From assembly GCF_037975245.1 (NCBI RefSeq), contig NC_092565.1, positions 19,321,999 through 19,385,998 on the forward strand: a DNA stretch of 64,000 nucleotides, read 5' to 3'. A program made the translations under genes and the position numbers. Each line of letters opens with the position of its first letter. Position 1 is the stretch's first letter. Under the pieces are notes generated by a model. That model searched no databases. It saw only the letters and a program-made list of their open reading frames with translations, and had not been told where the DNA came from. Shown here piece after piece: positions 12,112 through 26,700 of the stretch. This stretch comes from Apostichopus japonicus. Taxonomy: Eukaryota; Echinodermata; Holothuroidea; Aspidochirotida; Stichopodidae.

Positions 12112-15100
12112 CATATATTACCGTCATCAAATAATGAAATTGACAAAGATCTCTAAATGTAACAAAACAACAATGCCTTAAGAATTTGTACACTTTTACA
12201 TTTACTGAGTAAGTTTATAACTCTTATGAAATGATCGCCAATTGGGAGACAACACGTGGATATAATGCACAGAACGGGTCTCTCAAAATGCGGCCCGAGC
12301 CATTTTATAGCTCGTTATAACAAGGTTAGGCTCACAATCTCGCACTATAGTCGGGTATGTAAGCCCATGTTAGGTTATACTGGTGCTCCCTACCTTTACA
12401 AACCTATACCCTACATATTACCCAATCTAAGCGTATAGTGACAATTTGATTCTACATCGATGCTTCAACAAATGTTATTCAATGATTAATAACCTGCATG
12501 CCAACAAATTCGTTGCAAAAAATTATCGTCTACGATTGCATTAAAAACGCTTGAAAAGGGCAAGACTATTTCAGGCCGACCCACTTTTTAGATCCTGAAT
12601 CCCGTTGACCTGATGCAGCGTCTATTTGGGCCTTTAATAATCAATTGCTATACATCCGTATATTGGGCCTATTTCTAATCTAAAGTTTCTTTTTTGCACA
12701 TTATTATAATCGGGAACTTGTTACGTGTTCTTTTTGTTTACAGAAAAATCAAAGCAAGATTTTATCCCTATATTTAATTACCTTGTTGATCTCATTAAAA
12801 AGTTTAAGACAATGTCCTATTTCGTAAAGTTTAGTCTTCGAGGCTGAAATTCTTGCCAAATCTTATCGTCTAGCCATAGCGACATGGGATTCAGACGATC
12901 TTTTAATTCAAATTTGTCATTTTAAGGTGGGTTTACCTAGCGTCTCTAACAACAAAACCTTTCCTTACAAGTACAAAACTACTCTTAATTGCACGGTTGC
13001 GTGTTTTCCTAATACAAGGCTTGAAATTTTAATGGGGCAATTTGTCAACCCACGCAGTGGCCGTGTGCTCAAACATGTGACGTCACGGCTAAACATTTTC
13101 ATACTCATTTTTTATGTGTCCTATTCATCTTATCCCCCCTTTTCCTACCAAATAAACAGAAGTTTTTTTTTGTTTTTGGTTCTTACCTGTTTCAGTCTTC
13201 TCCATTTGGCTCTTCTGTTTTGAAACCAGGTTTTTACCTGTCAGGAAACGAGAGATGAAAGTACAAGCGTCAAACCAACAAACGATAATGGAAGTGTCGC
13301 TATGGTACTGTTTTCACGGAATCAACACAACCATACACACAGACACGGGCTATCATATATACATAAAAACATATATACATGGTCATCCAAGGGGTAACCA
13401 CCACTAATGTGAATATAGGGTCTTTCAAATATATCTACAAAAAAAACAACAACACAGAATTGTTAGGACTGTGGGGAACGAGGATGGGGAACAAACTCCG
13501 GGAGGGTGGGGGGGGGGTGCGTTTATTACATGGCATCTCCACCCTGCTGTTACCCCTCAATCGATGCACACAAAAAAAAATAGTGGTCCCTTTCAATTTG
13601 AATGTAAATGAAATATAAAAAAATAAACGATTTTAAACTTTTTGAAGTATTCGCTTTCCTTTAAAAGTTTTGTCCATGGTTTATTTGATTTTTAAATATT
13701 TTCAAACAACAACAAGAAAAAAAAAGAAGAAAAAAAAAGAAGAAGAAATTCCATGGTGGTTGCAAAATCTCCATATTATCTTTGAGCAAACTATATCGAG
13801 CTGCCGAGGATTTTCAGTCAAGTCAAATTGAATATTATTAACCATCTTAACCGTGTACGATGTTACCTATAGCACCCGATGTTACACAAAGAGAACACAA
13901 TTACGATACTGTACCTACACATGTTAGCATGTTGTATATAGGTAACTGTATTTGCTTTATATAGGTGTATAGCCCTATCTTTGCTGAAACATTGATTCCT
14001 TTCTAATGATTTTTTTTGTTTATATAGATTATGCTAAAATAATTTGACCAAACCCAATTGACCTGTCAGAGAAGAATATATAATTATTGTAAGTCAGTTG
14101 GGCTATTAATTAGTTGTTAATTAACAATCTGTGATTTGATAAGGCCACCTGGTTTGTCTGATTATGTCGTTGTTAAACGTTGATAAGTAAACACGGACTA
14201 TACACCTATACACCGTCAAGTGTTTTCGAGATAACTTTAATCAACTGTTTTTAAGTTGTGGTTGTCGTTTTTTAAACAAGTTACCATCAGTAATTTTCAT
14301 TTTCTAGCGAAACGTATAGAACGAATCATACAGTTTGTTTTTAAATAGTTTAGACAGTTTGCGGTCGTTTGGTTCTTGGCTACTTTAATGTCGCGACGAC
14401 GAAAGCAAAAATGTCTATATGTAGGAAGGGGGAAGTGACATTCTGACTTAACTTTACCAGCTCATCTTTTTTTGAAATAACTTGAAATAACTAAGTCTGG
14501 AGACAATGAGCAATCATAAATACAGACTAATAGACTGTCATGATTGGCTAAGCCTATCCTTCAGACACTCTATCGTATGGTACTTATGCTTAAACAAACA
14601 GATCTTTACTTTTGAATTCCTAATGAAACGGTTCTTCCCAATGGTTATGATCTCAGTGGGTAAGTTGAAGTCCTCAAGAAGTCGGTGAATAGTCGCCGTG
14701 AAGTACTAGCTGAGTAAAACGTCAAACATTACAAACAGATTAAATCTTTGCTTGATGGGCTACTGGTATCTTTATCTTTGAAAGTGAGACATGCGATCCC
14801 TCAAATTATTTGCTTTAGAATAGCTTCAATTTGTACCGTTTCGGGCACAGATAGAGAAAGTGCGGCCTGCTTTCCGCATGTAGGACTCGAGTCAATGCAA
14901 TATGCCCCCCTCCCCCCCCCCCCAGATCCACTTCTTACCAACACATATTTTGGGTGTTTATGGCAGTAGAGGATTAGATTAGGAAAGAACACCACACAAT
15001 CTTACCAAATTTATGATTTTATGGATTATAACGAGATTATTTCATTATTTAGTCAAAATGGATTTGTCAAATCATCTTTCTTGTCTTCTTTCAAAAATAA

Positions 15101-18100
15101 TTTTTCTAAAATTGTATTTAAAAAAAAATCAACATATAGCCTGATACTAAAATAATACAAAATAATGGTAACTCATATATATCTTGAATAAGCATTTGAC
15201 TGCAGCCCCCCCCCCACCCCAGAGCATATGTTCGTCTCTTAGACATTTAATAATTTGTCTAAGTAAACCTTCCACTCTCTACCCTGGGGAGTACCCTGGG
15301 GAGTCAGAAACACCAGGAAAGTACCTCTGAAAATTTTTAGCAACTTTTAGAACGCTACAAAATGGAGGTACAATAGATGGCCTCGGATATTGCTATATGT
15401 TAATCTGTTTATCTAAACCTGTATTCGGCTGGTGCATTGTTTTACTCCACGCTTTCATTTGCATAATAAAGGGGTGAAAAGTTCTCGTGGCACTCACAAA
15501 GAGTGAAAGCGTAGCAGAAAACAAAAGAAACCAATATGAACCATTTGAAGTGCAGTCATAACCCCGTAGGTGCATGTCAGAACCACATGACCCAGACTAT
15601 TTATACCTTATACAAATACAACATTTACGTCGAAACTAAAACCTACCTGTCGTTCGCTGAGTTGCAATAATTTTGCCAACTTTTTCCTCTCTGGTGGAGA
15701 TAAATATTTCTGGTTTTCGAATTTCTTCTCCAACTCCATCGTTTGATCGTTTGAAAAACGTACTTGTCCACCTTTTCGTTTATGGAGGGGTCTTTGGATG
15801 AACGGACTCCATACAAATGGTTTGCCATGACCTGGAGAGAAAAAAAGAACAAAAGACGTGAATATCAATTGTTAAAGAAAGGAACAAAAGATACACGATG
15901 GAAATATAATGTAAAAACAGGGTGGGTGGGGTGGGGAGGGGGGTGTGACTACTCCAAAGACTTACAATTAATTGTATTGTAAAGGAGAACAAAATATCAA
16001 ACTTGGTGACAACAAGAACAATGCTCTGCAATCAATTGTAAAGCAAGAGACAATGTAGATGACAATCGTTTTAACAAAGAACAACAACAAAGAAATAACA
16101 ATACAGAAGGAATCTGTGACAATAAGAGCAGTACATGTCACTGATAGAGAAGAAGACAATAGATATATTCCATTGTAATAAGAGAGAGAGGGGGGGAGGG
16201 GGTGAGGTGGGTGATCTGTGACATTAAAACCAGTGGATGACATCATTTGTGGATTTTAAAACAATGGATTGAAATCACTTTACAGAGAACAACAGATGAA
16301 AGACAATTTTAACAATAATAGATTGAACTTATTGTAAAAACAAGACATATGTGATTTCAATTCTTCTTTGGAAAATTGTCTGAACAAATAACGCAAACTT
16401 AAGGAAGCGATGAATTGTTTCAAAGTTAACAGCATGCTAAAAACGAGTTCAGGAGATAAATGTGTTGGGATTGATAAATGATGTATTGATGATGTATTGA
16501 TGATGTATTGATGTATTGGGATTGATAAATATATCAGGAGATAAATTCAGGAGATAAATGTATTGGTGGGATGAGGGTGGGGTGGAACGGATGAATGGTA
16601 GTGGAGCGTCGGGGCATAGCTGATCCACCCCTGTATATTATATAATTTGGATCTATATCAATGACGTTGCATATTGAATCGACATTACAATTAATTATCA
16701 CAACATCTATGTTTATTAATTTGGTTTTATTCTTAAGTGGTCTGTTTATAGCTTAAGTGCTATGAGTAGTGAATTTTGTACTTTGACATACGATGACAAT
16801 TATGAGCAAACATAACACAAACATTTTTCTTCACTGAAAATAAAAATAACGAACGAAAATGAAATAGGGTAGAAATAATAATGAAATAAACATCAAAAAT
16901 CATTAATATGCGACAAGATTTTGTTTGATGTTTCCCTTTTGGCGTTCTTGTTATCAAACAATAAGTCAACGGCAAAAATTGCAAAGATTAGAAAATGTTA
17001 CTAAATCACATCTTTATATCCGCGAAAATATTTTGTGATCATCTTTCGAATAAAAAAAAACTTAGACAGAATTAGATCCCCTTTCGAAAAAGGAAGTACA
17101 ACATGTGAATTTAATTTGAAACCTTTTTGTTTTATAAATGAAGAACTAAATTTGCTTTGCCAATTTATCTTTGGAAATAGGAGAGGGGCAATACAATATA
17201 CGCACATTATAATCGTATATACATATATCAATATATCACAACTTAAAACTAAAGCCAAACAAGGAAATTATATTAAATTCCTGTCTATAAGCTGTCTAAT
17301 AGGGAAATTAAAAACATCTGCCAGATAGGAAATAAAATCGAACCGTACAAGGATTATTTTGATATATTGATATCGATATGCAATCACAATTGCTTAAAGC
17401 AGTATGGTGTGTGTTATGAAGTTTGTTAACGATCTAATGATATAACATATAGACGTCTGTTAAGAAGACGACGTACTTACAGGAGCAACACTATTATAGG
17501 AGCAATGAAACGGTTTTTATTTTATTTAACTTAATTATAGGCCGATACGCTTAACAAAATACCCATTTAAACAAATATTCCTACCCCATCTCCACCCGAA
17601 TTTCATTCCCATATTTTTCTTTTGCCTACTATATACTGAATATGATAAAGCGGATTTTTGCATTTGCTCAACAATTTTAACAAAACCTTACGAGTTTTAC
17701 TCAAATATAAGAACACTGACTGTCTCTATAGACTTTTTTCTACAAAGTGAATATTAATAACCGTTTGTGTGTTTGTTTGTTTTTTTTAATAAATATTTAA
17801 TTCCATATCCAATATTTCGTCGCCCAGACAATGTTTCATATTTGCAGTAGGGAAGAAGATGAATACACATCATGCCTTGCAATGAAACGCTATGGACTAT
17901 AACAGTATATCATTATATATCAGTTTGTACTAGGCGCCACATCGTGTCCTGTTATCAATACACTCATTAGTGTATCAGGCGAAACCATTAACACGACTCT
18001 TAATGACTTTGAGTCGCTCTTTTCATAGGCTTGTTTACTTGAGTGAACTGGCTATTGGGCTCTTATGATTTCCTTGTTACAACCTGTAACTATATATATA

Positions 18101-19677
18101 TATATATATATCCTCATTAGTTAACAGTACTATATTAGCAATGGCGAATCGCTTTCCCTGTTAAATAAACATTAGTATCTTCGCTCTAAAACACTCTCAT
18201 GCCAAAGCTTTTTTACAAAAGATTGTAAACGAAGGTATACATTTGTCAAGCATTATAGGAAAGACAAGCTCGAAAAAAAAAGTTTCAACTAAACCGAGAG
18301 GGTTGATATGGTCTTTGTTTTACGGGGTAACAAAATTGTTTAGTTAGTCCACAAAAACATAATGGGTATGACACAGATTGAGTCGTTTAACGTTTAGTTG
18401 TAAATTGGCATGTGTATTAGTCGATAAATGTTTGCTTTCTTTTCATGTCTTTGTTTGAGAAAAGAGACCGTACCGATTCATTGAAGTGAAGTGGTTGGCT
18501 TGTTATTGCCATATGTTACAAACAGGAGTCAATGGTATTGATACAGTAAATACAAAGGGATTTTCACACACAAAAGTCTCTCTGCATAGACACTCGCAAC
18601 AATAATCAAATTGAAGTTCCTATTTTGTCAAAGGAAATGGAGGGGGGGGGGGGGGAGATGGAGGGGTAAACAATAAACGGTAGATTGACCACTTACAAAT
18701 GCATGCTTAAAGCAAACTCGGTTGATGTTTTCTATTTTAAACGAAAACTTATATCGCATATTATCGGGCTTAGATTTTGGCCTTTTATTTTTGGCTGATT
18801 CCTTTCTCGTTGGTAGCCTTAGCTCTCTTTAAAACCGTAATATAGTTTCCCCATTAGATCTTTCGGACAAATATGATGTGATATTTGTTCAAAATGTTTG
18901 AACGACAACTGAACATTAAAAAATAAAGAAGGTTATGGAAAGGGACGTGGGGAGTGGGGGGGGGGAAGGTGGGGATATAATTTGATTATAGAACGCAACC
19001 AACTCTTTTAAGATGATTTTGCAATTTCATCTGGGCGAGACACTGTTGTCGATTTATATTTACAGTGTTGATAGGTGTTATTGAAACGAAACCGAATTTT
19101 GGATATCGCATCTGCATTTATACTTAATGCAACGAACATCTCTTGATTATGTCTGGGCGAGACAGGAAACCACTGCACACACTATAGCTGCACACTTCTT
19201 AGTATATAGTCTCGTGGTTTCACATTAATGTTACAAATCATGACAATGACATTACAATGAAGAAATAATTTCTGTTATTCTACGATTTTATTCTGGTGTT
19301 CTTCGTCGAAATGACGTAAAGCAATGCAAAACATCAAAGAAAGAAAGAAACCAATTGATTCTATTTTCGTTTATGTTTTGTTAATTTCAAATTTGTTTTC
19401 GATGAGAAATATTTCCCCTTTGGTTGATTTCAAAGAAATCCTGGTGTGATTCAGGAAATGAACGTGTTAACGACGAAACCAAGTCTTTATACCAAATATT
19501 GAAATATGTTACTATATGTACTGATTTTTTTTTGATGACGTAAGATATGTCTACTATAATAATTGTTGCAAAACCTTTGTTGACATTAGAACGAAAATGA
19601 GAGTGTAATGCTACAAAAAGTGACATGTGATCTAAGCATACATATCAATAAATCAGACGAATTAGTTTCCGTGTTGG

Positions 19678-19767
<90 letters not shown>

Positions 19768-22700
19768 TCAGATAAAGCCTAGAACTCCATGTAAGAATAG
19801 AGTGCGTCAAATTCGAGAACCTGTAGCCCTCCAAATAGCCAATCCAATTAAGTATCTTCGAGCTTTCAAAAGCGTGAATGACACCAATAGGGCCTTTAAA
19901 TGTTTTATATGTAAACAGGTTATATAAACACATATCGTACCTATGGTTAGCACTAATGTGAGAACAACATAAAATCAAACCGTGGATAAGAGTAGACAAT
20001 ATGCAATTTGCTCAAGATGCTAGTATATAGCCTATATATATATAGGCCTATATATACTTATAGGCCTATGTATATATTTATCTATATATATATTTATCTA
20101 TATATACATATAGGTATATGACATAGTTTTTTTTTTTTTTTTTGATAAGTCAATTGCTCTGCTGAATATTCTCCATTTTTTAAAAATATTTTTCTTCCAA
20201 TTGCTGTCAAAAAATTTCTTCTATGTCATGCACGTGTTTACTACCAGAAAAGCGAGAACTCTAACAGTCGAAAATAGTCATAGAAAATACTTCTCAAAAC
20301 ATCCGGTAATGTGTAGAGTGACAAACTGACGAACAATTGTGTACTCTAACTTCGACACAATGGCATGACAAGTTAACACACGCCGTCACCATTGTGTTAG
20401 GTGTGATTTCAAGCGTTCAGAATCAAGGTCTTGGCGACACCGAGCCCCATGGTGTCACTCCTTCAAACTTGGGAGAATGATACGGTATATTTGTATGACC
20501 ACAAAATTACAGCAGAATTAGGATTATCGTCTTGGCGGGGTTAAAGCGGTCTTCGGTAGAATTCATGTCATAAGCGTAGGCTACCTAACAGGATGAAAGT
20601 TAAATTAGCAGACCGTGTGTGACATTCGCTATATACATTAACAGGCCAGTAGCCCATGGCAGGAATTCGGAATAAGAGTCGGGTGGGGGAGGGGAGAGGA
20701 GAGAGAGAGGGGGGGGGTGGAGAGGGATCACAATATTTGTTTCCTGCAACTTGAGAAGTTGTTGCTGCTACGACGCAATACCGTTTTAACCTACGGTGAA
20801 ACAAATTCAAATGGTGTTTCACCATTCGGCAAGCTATAAAGTCTGTTATATTTGGCAACGAATCATAGATTATAATGTAGTGTGGTTTTATAACTTGGTA
20901 CTCGTATGTGTGGACAGCATTGTACTATATACCTGCCAGATCATTGCGAATGAAATTCTTGGAAGCAACAACTTTATATGGAAAGTTAGAGGGGAGGAGA
21001 CACTATAGTCTGCAGGAGGGTGGGGGTGAGAGGGGGTGGCGATCATGTATGCCAAGATGGCTATGCGCCTGTTTTTAGTAACATAACCATACTTTCATTC
21101 AGAAATGTGCACAACTGAAATAGTACTAAGCCCTTACAATTTTAAATATCCAATTTTAAATTGGTTATTTTTACAATATCCACTTTTCGCGCAGAAAAAA
21201 ATTTATGCATGTTATTTTAGATCTAGGTAATTATATTACAGGGCATCGCTATAAGTGTCGACAGTTGGTTTACATATAAAACGGACTCTCAATGAGTTAT
21301 TAAACCTAGCCTGAAACATACTCTAAGCCACAAGCAAACATAATCCTAATTATAATGTATGTACCAACCGGTAGATATAACAAAAACAAACCCCAAATGC
21401 CATATTTTCTCTCGGACTGTTTCGCACGTTTCCAGCTATATTCTTGATTTTTTTTTCTTCAAATGGCTTTATCTAACATTGGTGTTTCTCGCTGATTCTG
21501 TTAATGTGTAGCTATTTCCTATATATGCGCAATGTGAGCTGAACGTTTCAAATTTTATGAAGAAATATTTAGATTTACCGGATTAGATCAAACGTCTGCA
21601 CTGTCAAGCGATAAGGTAAAATGCTACGATATAGGCTATATATATATATTTTTATTTCTTTTAACAATTTTGACGTACTTAAGAAAAATATCAAGTTGAG
21701 AAGTGAAAGCTGTTAGAAAACAATATATGCGTGCATGTAGTCATTCAATGAACGGTTAACTCATTTCAGACTCGAAAAAACAAAATACACATTTCAAATA
21801 CATAAGGCAAAACCAACTCAACAACGAAATTTACGTGTTACATAGCATCATCCCCACCCTTAACATCACCCCCCCCCCCCAAATGTTAAGAGAAATGAGA
21901 CAAACATTGTCATATGAATAATTGTATGAAAAACTTGCAAGAAATAATCCTAATTTATGATGTCATTTTTCTGGGAAAATGAAAGTATCAGTTCTAGGTT
22001 TATGAAAATATTCACCAACGTGTGTCACATATTTGTGTACGTAAAGTTTAAGGTCACAAATCGGCTATACAATATATGACATGATATGTCTGTGCCGTAC
22101 GTAGTACGTGATGCCTACGTCAGAATGAGAGATGTTCTATTGTTTTAATGAAGGTATGACAGTTATTCTACTAATTTACACTTTTGCTCTAAACATGTTT
22201 TAAAACGCCTATACTCTTGAAGAAATATTACACAGTAATATGGTATATATGCATATACTTCACTTATACCTCAGAAATCTAGCGAACCTAGCCTATATAT
22301 AGTTTAAACGCGTTTACTGTACCTAAGTGATACTACACTAAGGAAGTAAACAGTCTAAGGTATACTTGAATAAATTGTATGAATTGAATAAATATAGCCT
22401 ATATACTTGAGCACGATTACCTCACTTCAGTTGTATTAAAACATCATTTTTTTTTTTATAAATTACACTTGGTTTGAACAAGCGCACTGTATGGATATTT
22501 TATTAAGACTGTACGTTAAACATGCTCTATATGTAAACACATACACTCTACTGAAGCATAGTGTTTCGCTAACAGTCGACTGACCATGGTACTGTAAGGA
22601 TACTTTATTAAGTCTGTACCTTAAACATGCTCTATATGTAAACACATACACTGTACTGAAGCATAGTGCTTCGCTAACAGTCCACTGCATGTATGAGCAA

Positions 22701-23495
22701 ACGCCCTGTAGTTTATCTAGGCTACCAAAATTGCTCTTTTGTGTTAGTACTACATTCATATGGTCTTCAGTTGAACATAACAATTGCATTTGACGGTATA
22801 GAGCTACGGTTAAATATATGTTTGAACATGTATTTACATGAGTTATGCGGTAAAATTTTTGAACGTATTTTACATGAGTGATGCGGTATAATGTTTGAAT
22901 ATTGATTTGCATTGAGTTATGCGGCGGTATAAGACATTTTGTATGTTTGAACATATTTTACATTAGTTATGCGGTAAAATACGTTCTATTATGTTTGGAC
23001 ACGCCCACCATGCTTGTAGAACAGAATGCTATAGTCATAAGCCATGATTATAAACGAGACGACGTGACACCTTTAAATAGGTTGATTCTTGTTATAACAG
23101 GACTACACAAGTGTTCCGTAGAACAACCTATACGTCTGACGTCATCATAGCAGACGGCTCGCGTACAGAGGTCGTTAATATTTGTACAAAGGTGTCTACA
23201 TTTGCCTTTCATAAGACCCTTTACAAAATCATCGTGTCTGCGAGGTTGTGAAAAACGCCCAATTAAAGATGTTTGGACCGAAAGGATTGCGTTTGCACAA
23301 CTTTTTTGATGAGGCTATACCCAAACAACAAGATTTCTTTTTTTTACATATTTTTTTTTTTTTAACTGGTTGTTGTTACGATCAAGTATACAAACGGTTT
23401 AACAAAACGACGGGAGAACTGGAGATAATAAGGCATTCAATCGATGTTGAAAACATAATACATATTAACCACAATCGGATCAAAATTGTTTGCGA

Positions 23496-23540
<45 letters not shown>

Positions 23541-23577
23541 ATATATATATATATGTATGTATATATAAATATGTATA

Positions 23578-23624
<47 letters not shown>

Positions 23625-23636
23625 ATATAAATATAT

Positions 23637-23669
<33 letters not shown>

Positions 23670-23698
23670 TATACATATACATATTTATATATACATAC

Positions 23699-23729
<31 letters not shown>

Positions 23730-26700
23730 AATGAAAATCGTAATGAGTTCATATATATATATATATACATATACATATTTATATATACATACATATATAT
23801 AATTATATATATTATCTATATATATAAAGACGACATGACTAACTGACTGTAGTTTATAACGTATATTAGTTTATATAAGGCTATATAGGCAATTAAACAA
23901 GCGTAAAGCAATATATACAGAATAAAGCCTCTTAATTAGATTGTTCACACTGAAATATTGTTTCAATCCCTATCATGATTGTTCAAATGTGTCATGTGTT
24001 CGTCAAGCCCAGTTATTTATATAGCAACGTATAGTAGCCTAACCATGATAAATATATTTCAACGCTTGACCAGAAACCTTCAAATGTCGCATTTCATACA
24101 TGCCCTTTTTGTAATTAAAAGAGTGCCCTTCTCCATTTTTGTCATTGAAAGGTGTCCTTTTGTTAGATATGAAGTGCCCTTTAGTTGAAAAATGAAGAAC
24201 TTTCTTATACTTCGAACTAGTTTTACGGAATTTATAAAGGAGTCATTTTGTCGGAGCCTTTGAGATAACTTCGTGGACTGCGCCCCTCAAATCAAAGAAG
24301 TCACATGTCCCACTTCCCCTCGATGTTTTATGACGCCCCTCCACCTGGTTGAACCCTATTTGTCCCTTCCTAGTCCCCCCTCCGATCCCTTTGAGGTCAG
24401 TAAGAGAGATCACAGAACATGTATTCAACAGAGGGAGGTTGATAAAGAAGAGGGATAGGCAAGGGGGGGGGGGATGTTATAGGATATTTATTTATAGGGC
24501 TTTATTACCGAGGTAATTAAGCCTATGTCACGGTGATTGTTTGGATTTATTTATTAACAATTAATATCTATATTGATACATTAACAATGAAATTGAAATG
24601 CCAGCTAATATCCGTCATGCTGTATGTCTGTATATGCTATACATCAATATTGCTTTGTAATTTGAGACTTTAAAAAACGAGGAACTAAAAAACAACTTTC
24701 CCGATACTGAAAGTAAAACACATTTTCCAACAGGTCAAGCAGAGATCATAATGTGATAACGTTGAACCAAACATTTTGTTTTTTCCATATTTCAATTACA
24801 TCCCCAGAATTCCTTAACTTGCAAATTTTACTGTTTGGATACAGAGAGAGTAATGTTCTAAAGATCATGGGGGTGGTGCTAGGGTGGTTTGAAATAACCT
24901 TAGATTTTTGGAAATCAAGATTTCACCTTTAGAAGAGGACCGTCTTTGTACTTAATGTACGTGCATTATAATTGTAATGCGATTGTGCATGCAATTGACC
25001 GAACCAAGACGTACCAAAAAATGATAAAACTTTATACTCTATAGAACATCGTGCTAGTATACTTTATTCTAGAAGCACTTTCAAACGTTACTTGTTTCTT
25101 CAAACAGGGCATACCATATGCCAATCGGAAGTCCCAGTATAGTTTCTATGTTCTTTTTGTCCCTTGTGCTAAATAGGCAATAAACTGGGTCGTTCGAGAA
25201 AAATAGAAAACGAAATATTAAATATATTATATATATAGATATAAAACAAAGGAGGCTATATGAGATGTTTCAGTCGGTAGTTTACGGGGTTAAGGTTTTC
25301 GGAAAGAGGAGGAGGAATAAGATGGATAGGGGTCAATTCTATTCGCGTCTTGTAAATCAATTAAAACCATTTACTTCGGCAAAGAGGAAGGTACCCCGTC
25401 CGGAGAAGAGAAATAAATGGCGTTCCATGGAGCACCTGTCCAACCTACACCTGCGGCTAATCCACTAAGACAGTCTGGTAAATAACATCAGAAATGGCGA
25501 AAACATATGTCTGGTCAAGATTCGACCAGAAGAAGGATGTCCTAGCGATACTTGGGGTCACGTGATATTTCCTTTTCATACCGTGGGAAAGAGTCCAATT
25601 CGAAAGGCCCACGACATCTTTGGCGTTCATTGCTACCAATCTCAATATCATATAGGTGTAATATTATTTAATTGAAACAAATAGAATTTAAATTGCTTGG
25701 CAAATTTTGCACATTTGGTTTTCGTATCAAATTGTTTTGTTGATTATTTCTTTAAATGAACGACGCCCAATTTGAGGGATATTGTAACTGTAATCGGAAA
25801 CTAATTACAAGAAATTGTTTTTGTAGAAAACTCAAATGTATTGCACTGGAGAGTTTATCTGGTGTTGTCTTCAACTTATTCTATACAGTCTGAGAAAAGT
25901 ATCATGATAAATTTTTCATTTTCTGGTGTGACACCATTTGAACTGTTAAGTGTATGGAAACGTTATATAGTGTTATCGAAATAAAAACCATGGAAACTGG
26001 AGGAAATAAAACGAACGAACTCAGAATATTACTTAATCTTGACATTGTAGCGATTTTCAAGTAAATGACAATATAATGACTTTTCACGTATACTTTGCAT
26101 TTCAAATGGGTCAATTAATCCGTTGCAGAGGTTATATAGCAATTTGAAATTTTGCAGAAAATTGATTGATTTTGTTTAGTTTTTTCAAATTCACTTTTCT
26201 TTAAAAAACAAACAATTTTAAGCGAGTTATTTATTAATTGACAAGATGCAGACATTCGGTGTCGTATAGAAAATTGTTTAATTTTTTAATCATTTTTTTT
26301 CTGCAATAATTGATCACGCTGATGTGTAATGTTCAATTAGCACAGCTTGGTTGAAGCAATAAGATGTAATCAATATAGAAATAATTTTTTAAAACATTTT
26401 TGCAGTTTAACAGTCAGTTAAACTTGCATATTATGAAGGTATAGGGAATGTTGATTAAATTTGTTTACAAATTGTTAACACATTTACTACTAAGTTTATA
26501 CTTTTGCAGAAAACTGATGAAACTTGCTTTGCGGCATCTGAGCGTTTCCATGCATGCATTCGAAAAAGTTTGGGGGAAAAAAGACACTTTAAATTGCTCT
26601 GAAATATACCACAGCATACCAAGGAAAAAACTTAAAATATCTAGAACGATTTATATAGAAGCTAAAAAAATGAGCAAGATGTTGGAAAGCAACCAATCAC

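Larger units (their letters stand above)
9979..13186 (-). other. hhex intron 3 (about 3.2 kb)
   Basis: Donor GTAAGA after exon 3 and acceptor TATATAG before exon 4. It contains a short foldback element (11567-11805), an (AT)n tract and A/T-rich sequence; no further exon was recognised. Confidence 0.85.

Noticed and set aside
15608-15868. Exon 2 of hhex read as a single 86-residue protein starting at an upstream ATG
   Set aside because: Both ends of that frame are intronic; the splice sites at 15832 and 15646 and the homeodomain split define the real exon.
22463-22954. 163-codon minus-strand frame
   Set aside because: It runs through a 105-bp tandem duplication (a multiple of three) and a minisatellite; the repeated peptide is a by-product of the DNA repeat.
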